NCBI RefSeq assembly: GCF_050003625.1
Contig: NC_134397.1
Coordinates: 95,521,562-95,585,561, forward strand
Length of the DNA stretch: 64,000 nucleotides
Origin: Haematobia irritans
Lineage: Eukaryota > Arthropoda > Insecta > Diptera > Muscidae
Direction of reading: 5' to 3'
Position numbers and translations under genes: made by a program. This document shows, in pieces, positions 55,392 through 64,000 of this stretch (position 1 is the first letter of the stretch; every line of letters begins with the position of its first letter). Below the pieces are notes generated by a model. The model worked only from the letters and a program-made list of their open reading frames with translations. It did no database searches and was not told where the DNA came from.

Positions 55392-55635
55392 TAATGTTAT
55401 TTTTATCGGTCAAAATTTTGAGGCAATGCCCATATACACCGATCTCGCATATCAATCTCGCAATCTGAATGGTTACAGATTTTTAATCAGGCGAGTGCGA
55501 TTTATCTAGTATGGCAATAAAGAACTATGGGAACCCAAGTTCGACTCACACCCACCTACTAGCGAAAAATTTTTGGGTGTATAAATATGCCTTGAATTGT
55601 AAGTGAGTCGGATATTAAATGTTATAAGGATTTTA

Positions 55636-55950
55636 GTTGCACCATCAAAGGAAAGCTAGTACTTATACAAAAAAGGAGAACGTTCTCAAGATATTGAATT
55701 TATATTTTTTTTATTACAAAATTTTATTTCTATGGAAATTTTTTTCAAATTGTTATTTCTATAGAAAATTTTGTCAAATTTTTTTCTGTAGAAAATTTTC
55801 TCAAAATTTGATTTCTATGGAAAATTGAAATGCCTCATGGTTGGAGAGGAATATTTTGCAAAATCTACCAAAGCTTCAAGAATTCTACCAATCTACCAAA
55901 AAATCTACCACAACAACCGTACTCACATCTCGCACTATAGTTGTTTGTTT
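55636..55950. repeat. 30-bp minisatellite-type repeat, diverged
   Basis: Repeats of ATTTCTATAGAAAATTTTGTC (about 55710-55825), followed by CTACCA repeats near 55866-55915. The same unit is denser at 57520-57930 inside element E. Confidence 0.65.
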
Positions 55951-56219
55951 GTTGAATTTTTTATACCCTCCATCATAGGATGGGGGTATATTAACTTTGT
56001 CATTCCGTTTGTAACACATCGAAATATTGCTCTAAGACCCCATAAAGTATATATATTCTGGGTCGTGGTGAAATTCTGAGTCGATCTAAGCATGTCCGTC
56101 CGTCCGTCCGTCCGTCCGTCTGTTGAAATCACGCTAACTTCCGAACGAAACAAGCTATCGACTTGAAACTTGGCACAAGTAGTTGTTATCGATGTAGGTC
56201 GGATGGTATTGAAAATGGG

Positions 56220-57330
56220 CCATATCGGTCCACTTTTACGTATAGCCCCCATATAAAGGGACCCTCAGATTTGGCTTGTGGAGCCTCTAACAGAAGCATA
56301 TTTCATCCGATCCGGCTAAAATTTGGCATATGGTGTTGGTATATGGTCTCTAACAACCATGCAAAAATTGGTCCACATCGGTCCATAATTATATATAGCC
56401 CCCATATAAACCGATCCCCAGATTTGGCTTGTGGAGCCTCTAAGAGAAGCATATTTCATCCGATCCGGCTGAAATTTGGTACATGGTGTTGGTAGATGGT
56501 CTCTCACAATCACGCAAAAATTGGTCCACATCGGTCCATAATTATATATAGCCCCCATATAAACCGATCCCCAGATTTGGCTTGTGGAGCCTCTAAGAGA
56601 AGCATATTTCATCCGATCCGGCTGAAATTTGGTACATGGTGTTGGTAGATGGTCTCTAACAATCGTGCAAAAATTGGTCCACATCGGTCCATAATTATAT
56701 ATAGCCCCCATATAAACCGATCCCCAGATTTGGCTTGTGGAGCCTCTAAGAGAAGCATATTTCATCCGATCCGGCTGAAATTTGGTACATTGTGTTGGTA
56801 GATGGTCTCTAACAATCATGCAAAAATTGGTGCACATCGGTCCATAATTATATATAGCCCCCATATAAACCGATCCCCAGATTTGGCTTGCGGAGCCTCA
56901 AAGAGAAGCAAATTTCATCCGATCCGGCTGAAATTTGGTACATGATGTTGGTATATGGTCTCTAATAACCATGCAAAAATTGGTCCACATCGGTCCATAA
57001 TTATATATGGACCCCATATAAACCGATCTCCAGATTTGGCTTGCGAAGCCCCAAAGAGAAGCAAATTGCATCCGATCCGGCTGAAATTTGGTACTTGGTA
57101 TTGTTATATGGTCTCTAATAACCATGCAAAAAGTGGTCCACATCGGTTCATAATTATATATAGCCCCCATATAAGCCGATCCCCAGATTTGGCTTGCGAA
57201 GTCTCCAAGAGAAGCAAATTTCACCCAATCCGGTTGTAATTTTGAACATGGTGTTAGTATATGATCTTTAACAACCGTGCCAGAATTGGTCCATATCGGC
57301 CATAATTATATATAGCCCCCATATAAAACG
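56220..57330. repeat. Exact 153-bp tandem array in E
   Basis: The anchor GCCCCCATATAAACCG (or its variant) starts at 56398, 56551, 56704, 56857, 57010 and 57163, each 153 bp apart. Adjacent central units are nearly identical and outer units are more diverged. Confidence 0.92.
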
Positions 57331-57479
57331 TTCTCCAGATTTGACCTCCGGAGCCTCTTGGAGGAGCAAAATTCATCCGATCCGGTTCAAATTAGGAACG
57401 TGGTGTTAGTATATGGTCGCTAACAACCATACAACAATTGGTCCAATCACTCAAAAATTGGTCCATATCGGTTCATAAC

Positions 57480-57950
57480 CATGGTTGCCACTAGAGCCAA
57501 AATTAATCTACCAAAATTTTATTTATATAGAAAATATTGTCAAAATTTTATTTCTATAGAAAATTTTGTCAAAATTTTATTTCTAGAGAAAATTTTGTTA
57601 AAATTTTATTCGGTTCACAATAAAATTTTCATCATTGTCAAAATTTTATTTCTATAGAAAATTTTGTTCAAATTTTATTCGGTTCATAATCATGGTTGCC
57701 ACTCGAGCCAAAAATAATCTACCAAGATTTTATTTCTATAGAATATTTTGTCAAAAGTCTATTTCTATAGAAAATTTTGTTAAAATTTTATTTCTGTAGA
57801 AATTTTTATCAAAATTTTCTTTCTATAGAAAATTTTGTCAAAATTTTTATTTCTATAGAAAATTTTATTTCTATAGAAAATTTTGTTAAAATTTTATTTC
57901 TGTAGAAAATTTTGTCAAAATTTTATGTCTACTTTGTCAAACTGAATTAT
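57480..57950. repeat. 30-bp minisatellite within E
   Basis: Units of AAAATTTTATTTCTATAGAAA plus TTTTGTC recur with slight variation. ATGGTTGCCACTMGAGCC appears twice (57481 and 57694), marking an internal duplication of the segment. Confidence 0.8.
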
Positions 57951-58177
57951 ATACGTATTGGATCGATCTTTTTTGATTTAATATATACCACGTATGGACT
58001 TACATACAATTTAGAAGATGGTGTTAGGAGGTTTTAAGATACCTTGCCATCGGCAAGCGTTACCGCAACTTAAGTAATTCGATTGTGGATGGCAGTGTTT
58101 AGAAGAAGTTTCTACGCAATCCATGATGGAGGGTACATAAGATTCGGCCTGGCCGAACTTACGGCCGTATACACTTG

Positions 58178-59648
58178 TTATTTATTTATTTATTTATTAA
58201 ACTTATAGTAAGTATAAGAATAATAGAGAAAAATCTAGCATTAGCTACTTAGGCTATCAGCTAAGTTGAATTTTTTATTTTACTGGTTGTTTTTTGAATA
58301 ATTGTTAATTTTATGAAATACTAAAAATGTGAAAAAATTATATTCTGTAAATATTTTGTCGGATTAAGTGGTAACGAACGGAGCTCACTTTTCAAGTATA
58401 TCCGTTCAGCAAAAGTGAATCGATGACCATAGATTTTCACACGGGCCGAGAACACAAGCTGCATGATTTGAATATGTAGGAAAACGTAACGCCCCCTTAC
58501 GAAATTGAGAACGGCCGTTTACGAAACTGTTGTTGTTGATCATTCGTCTAGATTTCGTAAAAATACTTTTACGATTTTTCTCTCTTCTTATGGTTCTCTT
58601 TTTGTAGACAGCATAATTTCATTTAAATTCTTCACCAATATTACACACTGTGGAGAGCCGTGCGAAAAACAATTTATGGATTTTGGCTCTCTAATAGGAA
58701 TTGTTTATGTTGCAGTTAATATATAAGTGACTCGAATGTGATGCACTTGTTTTCCAGCTTTTACCAACAAATGAGGACATTTCCGACCACATGTAATGTA
58801 GTGGAAAACAAACTAAACCTACAAAAATAGGCGGAAAAAGCGTGAGGTTTCCAAACAAGTCAACAAGAAAACATAAACGACAGAGGGGAGCAAGGTTTTC
58901 CACATGAAAAAATTTAGATTTTTCGTTTCTTGAAGTGAGTCTTGTACAGGAGTCTGGTGAACCTTTCAGCACTTGCATGAGGCACCATGTGAATAAAGGA
59001 CTGTAACTTGTGACTGAACCGTGCCAGCAATGTGGATATGTGAGGGAAATGTTGTAGCTCTGATTTTGCTTTTTGATGTGCGAAACACGTACATGGATGT
59101 AAGCGAATGGAAGGAGTGTTGTTGAGCATTCATTTAAACAAAATGGTCGCATTTATAGGATCATGAGCTTTTGTATTCGAGTGCGTATTTGTTTTTTTCT
59201 TTGCAACCATTATAAGTAACGATATAGAAATGTCTTTATTATACCAAAATTGATTTCTCTTAGAAAGATAATTTAATAAATAAAAAATTTCTAATGAAAC
59301 AAAATTTTGATTTTATGTCACAAATTTTAAACCACCATAGAATGAGGACGTTAAAAGAATTATTGAGCTTGTTATTAACAAAAACTTATCGAAGTAGCAA
59401 TTGAATTTCCATAATTTTTAAATGACTAAAAATCCATCTACATAGTCAATTTTTCTAAGCCCTATTAAATTATAAAACACATTTTGCTAACCACGTGCTA
59501 TTGTAAGACAAATTTCTACCATCCTCTTCTACAAGTCGTACCAAATCTTACTGTACCCACCTACTCGTATTATGTCTCACTGTGGGCCCTAACTCTAACC
59601 ACCAATACACAGCACTATCGAACACTTCGGTTGCTGGACTTTCATAAT
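58178..59648. other. Unassigned, possibly single-copy sequence
   Basis: TTTA repeats at 58180-58198, then no recognised element. A 153-codon minus frame at 58691-59152 overlaps a 71-codon frame. It has cysteines but no domain I recognise, so I do not call it a gene. Confidence 0.45.
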
Positions 59649-59660
59649 GTACAACATAGG

Positions 59661-59734
59661 TTAGGTTAGGTTAAAGTGGCAGCCCGATTAAGATTCAGGC
59701 TCACTTAGACTATTCAGTCCATTGTGATCACAAA
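59661..59734 (-). mobile_element. 74-bp LINE-B-type 3' tail insertion
   Basis: Perfect 12-bp duplications GTACAACATAGG lie at 59649-59660 and 59735-59746. The minus strand ends in CCTAACC repeats and carries the GAATAGTCTAAGTGAGCC module. Only the extreme 3' end of a LINE or SINE was inserted. Confidence 0.92.
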
Positions 59735-59746
59735 GTACAACATAGG

Positions 59747-60290
59747 TTTACACAGTTTCATGATTAAATATTCCCACTCGGTAAACCATTCGATGGTAAA
59801 TTCCAATTTGTTCATAAAAACTAAAATGTAAAAAATAATTTACATTTCATTGGGTAAGAATTTAAAATAGAAGATCAATAGTTTGAAGTGGAATTCAATG
59901 TAAACCAATTCAGGAACAATAATTAAAGTCTTATAATCCGAAAACAACAAATGGCTGGATTTTTAATATACAGGATATTTAGGTCTTTTTAGAGAGCAAG
60001 ACGCATGTCTGTATGAAAAAAGCTGAACTTAAACATTGCAAGGGAATGGATCAAAATGCCATCAGATTACATTCATGTGGTATGCAAGTCGTGTTTAGCC
60101 AATTCAAAGTCAGGTCAAAATGTTGTCATTATTTTTTACATTATTCACACTGAAAAAAGGGTGGTTTGAAATGTAACACTTCGCGTTACCCTGCAGACTC
60201 TTTTTAAGTCGATACACTGGACAAATAAGTCTCAGTGGTGGCAATGATATTTTTATTCGATTGGCATAAAAGCCCAGCGTGTCAGGAAGT
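59747..60290. other. Unassigned sequence
   Basis: No gene or repeat recognised. Confidence 0.45.
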
Positions 60291-61440
60291 CATGAACAGA
60301 TAAAAATAAGTTTGTCGTTTTGTTAAACCAACGACAAAATTTGTTAATTTTCCTGCAACAAATTAATTTGTAATTTTAATAACCATTATTACAAATAAGT
60401 TGTTAGCAATCCTTGCCATCAGAAGGCAACAAATAATTTGTGTTCTCAACAACCTAATTTGTAAGTAATTTGTTGAGCACCAAACATTACAAAATAATTC
60501 TTGTTGAACGTTACATCTAACCATCAACAAATATTTTGGAATTTGAACGAAAATATTTGTATATGGTTTGTTGAACGTCTATTTATGATCTGCAACAACT
60601 TTATTGGTGTCTTCAGCAAAAATGTGATTTCTTTGCGTTTGTTACTAACTAACAAAAATTTTGTTTTTTTTTTTTTTTTTTAACAATTCAAGTAAACCGG
60701 AGTAGTTTAGATTATGCTCTATTGGTTTATAAAAGGGACAACCCCTTCGACAAAACAAATTTGGCGTTTGTCGTTCAGAGATAACCTTAAACTTCCATGA
60801 AATTTCACGAAAATCAAGGAAATTTTCTCCAAGATTCAAAATGCCGGGTTAGAGAAGGTCCCGCAGATTACTTTTTTCACTATACCTAAATAAGTCGGGT
60901 AAAGGGGAAGTCCCCCATCTCGACAAAATATCGAAAAATATAGTGGCGGATCTTTGTCTAGTTACCAACCCAAACCTTTACTGAAAATTTCAAGCAAATC
61001 TGAGAACTTTGGTCCAATTTCCAAAAAGTTGGGCAGGGTCTCGTACAACAAACACATTTAAGAAACCAACAAATAAATGCTTTTCTGTATTCTCTCATGA
61101 GTGAGCTCTGTGCTTGCTATAAAACACGTGATCATACTCATTTTGTTCTAATGGTATTCTTCGCATAGTTTTTTAGCTTTCGTACATATTCTCATCGATG
61201 TGTGCGTCACCAGTCTTGTTGTTTTTGTTTTCATATTTTTAGCTTTCAAATATTTTCTCAACAAACCAATTTGTTGAAAATTCGAGATGTTTTTACTGTT
61301 TTCTCTGTTAAGCATCTACAAATATATTTCAACAATAAATGCCTTTTATTCAATAGACAAATTTGTTGATCATCAGCAGTTTTTACATGCAAATCAAGTT
61401 GTTAATATATATTTGCGGTTATTTTTGTGTGTGTGCGCGG
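60291..61440. mobile_element. CAACAAAT-rich candidate non-autonomous element
   Basis: CAACAAAT/ATTTGTTG words cluster in 60300-60610 and again in 61060-61400, on both strands, around a less repetitive centre. The borders CAGATAAAAATAAG and GGTTATTTTTGTG are weakly inverted. No coding frame. Clustered subterminal motifs suggest a DNA transposon, but no target duplication is clear. Confidence 0.5.
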
Positions 61441-61545
61441 CCTAATTCGAATGGTTCTGAGCTCCAGTTGACCGTGGCGGGGCGAGAAGTGTGAGTTTTT
61501 TACCAAGTCCCAGTGCCTTTCTCCAGGTACTAGATGTCGATAATA

Positions 61546-62850
61546 AAGGGTGATACGGTCAAAATTTGGTCAAGGGAAAACGCGTGTAAATCGGTGAAAT
61601 CATTTATTAAAAAAATCAAATTAAATTTCTTTTTCAAGTTCAATTAGTATAAAATTCAGGAAAAATATTCAGTTGGGCTTTCGCTTTTCCAAGTCTGAAT
61701 TGCCGGGCCTCACGCTTGACACCTGCCATCAGATTTTGTACAGCCACCTTGTCCACCTTCTTCGCCGCAGAAAGTAATTTTGCCTTGAACTGCTGCTCGT
61801 CCTTAGCAGTTTTTTTGGTCTTCTTTAGGTTCCGCTTGACAATAGCCCAATATTTCTCAATTGGGCGGAGCTCTGGCGTGTTGGGAGGGTTCTTGGCCTT
61901 GGGAACCACCTGCACGTTGTTGGCGGCGTACCACTCCATGGCCTTTTTACCGTAATGGCAAGATGCCAAATCCGGCCAAAACAGTACGGAACAACCGTGT
62001 TTCTTCAGGAAAGGCAGCAGAAGTTTATTCAAACACTCTTTCACGTAAATTTCTTGGTTGACAGTCCCGGAAGCTATGAAAATGCTGCTTTTCAAGCCAC
62101 AGGTACAGATGGCTTGCCAAACCAGATATTTCTTTGTGAACTTTGACAGTTTTATGTGCTTGAAAATATCTGCTACCTTTCCCCTTCCTTTTGCCGTATA
62201 AAACTCCTGTCCCGGAAGCTGCTTGTAGTCGGCTTTGACGTAGGTTTCGTCGTCCATTACCACGCAGTCAAACTTCGTCAGCATCGTCGTGTACAGCCTC
62301 CGGGATCGCGCTTTGGCCGTCGTATTTTGTTTATCATCGCGATTTGGAGTCACTACCTTCTTGTAAGTCGATAGTCCGGCTCGTTTTTTGGCTCCATGCA
62401 CGGTTGTAGACGATACACCCAGCTTATTTGCGGCATCTCGGAGAGAGAGGTTAGGGTTTCGCTTGAAACTACCGGCAACTTTCTTTGTCGTCTCAGCGGC
62501 TTCCGGTTTTCGATTTCCCCCCGATCCAGACTTCCTGGCTGTCGACAAACGTTCCCCAAACACTTTAATTACATTTGTAACGGTTGATTTGGCAACTTTT
62601 AGCGATTTTTGCCAGCTTTGCGTGCGAGTAGCTCGGATTTTCGCGATGCGCGAGCAAAATTTTGATACGCTGCTCTTCTTGCTTGGACGACATTTTGACA
62701 ACTGAAGAGTGAATTCCAAAATCAAAATAGGAGCAAAATTCTACACACACACACACACCTTCAAAATGAGGGGTGTTCAGGTTTTTTAAATGCAAAATTG
62801 AAAGAAATGCGTCAAGTTTATATCGACCAAATTTTGACCGTATCACCCTT
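61546..62850 (-). mobile_element. Tc1/mariner-superfamily DD37E transposon
   Basis: Perfect 26-bp inverted ends beginning AAGGGTGATACGGTCAAAAT, with TA at 61544-61545 and 62851-62852. At 1305 bp it has the size of an intact element and holds one transposase gene on the minus strand. It is the only transposase gene here close to full length. Confidence 0.93.
61640..62693 (-). pseudogene. DD37E transposase with one-base frameshift
   Basis: The native ATG is at 62691-62693 (M-S-S-K-Q-E-E-Q-R-I-K). The frame breaks in a five-T run at 62606-62610 (AAAAA on the coding strand). One extra base there puts K-V-A-K-S-T-V-T-N-V into the next frame, which stays open to 61640. The longer 361-codon frame starting at 62725 has an artefactual N-terminus. 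DNA-binding helix-turn-helix regions precede the catalytic core: D in V-V-M-D-D-E-T-Y, D in F-W-P-D-L-A and E in R-P-I-E-K-Y-W, with 37 residues between the last two. It would cut at the inverted repeats and insert at TA. Confidence 0.9.
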
Positions 62851-62852
62851 TA

Positions 62853-63326
62853 TCTTGTGAAACTTAGAACGATGGTTACCACCTTTCCGGCTGATGGGAC
62901 AATCTTCGCCTCATTCGGAGCACGTTCGGCGGATGTAGTCCTTTCATTCGAATGCTAGTTAGTAGACGCTGGTGGCAGTGGATCTGTAAACCATTGGCTG
63001 CTTCGAAGCGGAGCCATTGCACATAAACACTGCTCTGATAAAAAATACACACCACAATTCGAACATCTATTTGTCAAGGCATCACAACATTTAACACTTC
63101 TGGCGAATCGGATAAGTATTGCAGCGTATATGGCCAAATTAGATGAAACCAATAGCAGATCTGAAATTTCAATTTCAGTCAAATCGGAAAAATTACTATG
63201 TCTAGCCATTAAGAGTTACTAGCATTTGGACTCCACATAGAAAAAATATAGCTCGTTATTTATAACAAATTTTGAACTTCAATTTAGTTAAACTTCTACC
63301 CAATTAGTTAAAACTTGTAATAAATT
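62853..63326. other. Unassigned sequence
   Basis: No supported gene. Short overlapping frames only. Confidence 0.45.
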
Positions 63327-64000
63327 CATAAGCGTAGGAAGGCCTCTGGGGAGGGGGCTTAGACCCCCCAGAAAAATTTTAGCCCCCCCCAGAATTTGAA
63401 AACCTATTTACGATTTTACATTTTTCTAAAAATTAAACAAGTATATACAACCGCACAAAGTTCCGCTAAAGACTTCCATGCACAATCGAATTAATTTAGT
63501 TGTGGTAGTAGTTGCCGATGGCAATGTTTCAAATTTGATATTTATAAAATAAATCTGTGGTTGAACTTTTGATTTAGTTGAATAACTAAAGCTCCTTCAT
63601 TATTTTGTTTAGTCTGGTTTAGTCAATTTAATTAAAAAAAATAGTAATTGATACTATTCTTTCATAAATTAATATCTTAATAATGCTGCAAAAAAGCATA
63701 GCCAAAAAGAAGAGAAAATCTTCTTTTTGGGTCCGGAAGTGGAGCAAAATTGGCGGAGAAGCGATGAATGTAATATGAAATTGTCATAGAACGAATGTCC
63801 ACCGTTTCAACAGCCGTTGCAATGAATTTGCATCACTTCTTAAGTTGTGATCCAAATTCAGTGTTTTGAATGTGAATTAAAAAATTTTGTTATATTTTCC
63901 CAAATAATTAATTTTTATATTTTTTATGATTTTTAATGCATTCTTACGCTTGTTTGAAACGTTTTCCCTCGAATATTTTCAAAAATTCTATAAAAATTTC
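63327..64000 (+). repeat. Repeat K, copy 2, running off the window
   Basis: CATAAGCGTAGGAAGGCCTC and GGGGAGGGGGCTTAGACCCC as in copy 1, with the same AT-rich downstream text (GAAGCGATGAATGTAATATG near 63758). The right end lies beyond the window. Confidence 0.75.

Larger units (their letters stand above)
55958..58177 (+). mobile_element. DINE-1/Helentron-like element E
   Basis: The 5' block TTTATACCCTCCATCATAGG...GGGGGTATATTAAC is at 55958-55997. GTCC repeats lie at 56095-56121. A 153-bp tandem array (56220-57330) and a 30-bp minisatellite segment (57480-57950) follow. The 3' end has hairpin GATTCGGCCTGGCCGAAC and terminal CACTTG at 58172-58177. No genuine protein: the long minus frame at 56316-56864 is the 51-codon repeat read through. 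Confidence 0.85.

Noticed and set aside
58691..59152. 153-codon minus-strand frame as a possible secreted or cysteine-rich protein
   Set aside because: No signal peptide, domain or repeat of residues that I can defend. Two other minus-strand frames overlap, and nothing suggests an exon structure.
62694..62725. Start of the DD37E transposase at 62725
   Set aside because: The first about 40 residues of that frame are a shifted reading of the true N-terminus. The genuine ATG with M-S-S-K-Q is at 62691-62693 in the other frame.

Overview
The window is eukaryotic, AT-rich and almost entirely transposon-derived. I find no intact host gene, rRNA, functional tRNA, CRISPR array or bacterial feature. 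DINE-1/INE-1-like Helentron relatives, hAT, Tc1/mariner and piggyBac elements, Jockey-clade and RNase H-bearing non-LTR retrotransposons, and LINE or SINE tails ending in TTAGG repeats all point to a higher dipteran, most likely a calyptrate muscoid fly. That assignment is an inference from repeat content. Elements are named here by working letters.

Layout. At 1.3-6.8 kb one family A element holds a 5'-truncated RNase H LINE (LINE-A, the only long clean ORF, 642 codons), a DINE-1-like element (B1) that itself contains a long family A element, and a tRNA-headed SINE with perfect 13-bp target duplications. At 7-17 kb there are a broken family A element carrying a Tc1-like MITE (C1) and a hAT-like MITE (F0), decayed Jockey-like RT pieces, and a long family A element hosting DINE D1. 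At 17.7-30.6 kb a single Jockey-like LINE (LINE-J, about 3.2 kb remaining) is spread over about 11.8 kb by piggyBac, hAT, Tc1-like and family A insertions. Several of these carry second- and third-order insertions. At 31-33.3 kb lie a hAT element with 8-bp duplications, an unrecognised 101-codon ORF, a further hAT-like MITE and a Tc1 remnant. At 35.8-38.3 kb a reversed long family A element hosts LINE-B1. At 38.5-42.9 kb there is a hAT nested in a hAT with a SINE inside, then another SINE, DINE D3 and MITE C2. At 46-48.5 kb two DINE B copies lie head to head. At 50.2-54.8 kb is a nearly full-length but broken RNase H LINE (LINE-B2). At 56-58.2 kb is DINE E with an exact 153-bp tandem array. 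At 60.3-61.4 kb is a CAACAAAT-rich element. At 61.5-62.9 kb is a DD37E Tc1/mariner transposon with 26-bp inverted repeats and a single-base frameshift. The two window-edge stretches are undetermined sequence (left) and a repeat K copy (right).

Interaction. The autonomous pieces (RT, RNase H, endonuclease, DDE transposase) are mostly dead, and the rest are parasites of such machinery. The SINEs share the 3' tail of the RNase H LINEs. The MITEs carry TA, TTAA or 8-bp duplications that name the enzyme class that moved them. Empty sites between paralogous copies inside this window confirm several boundaries directly and give a relative order of insertion. The least explained material is family A, which combines ATATGTTTGG-type motif arrays, 2-bp flanking duplications and, in the long form, two divergent tRNA-like modules. 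Also notable is the shared 153-bp tandem register in three distinct DINE-1-like families.
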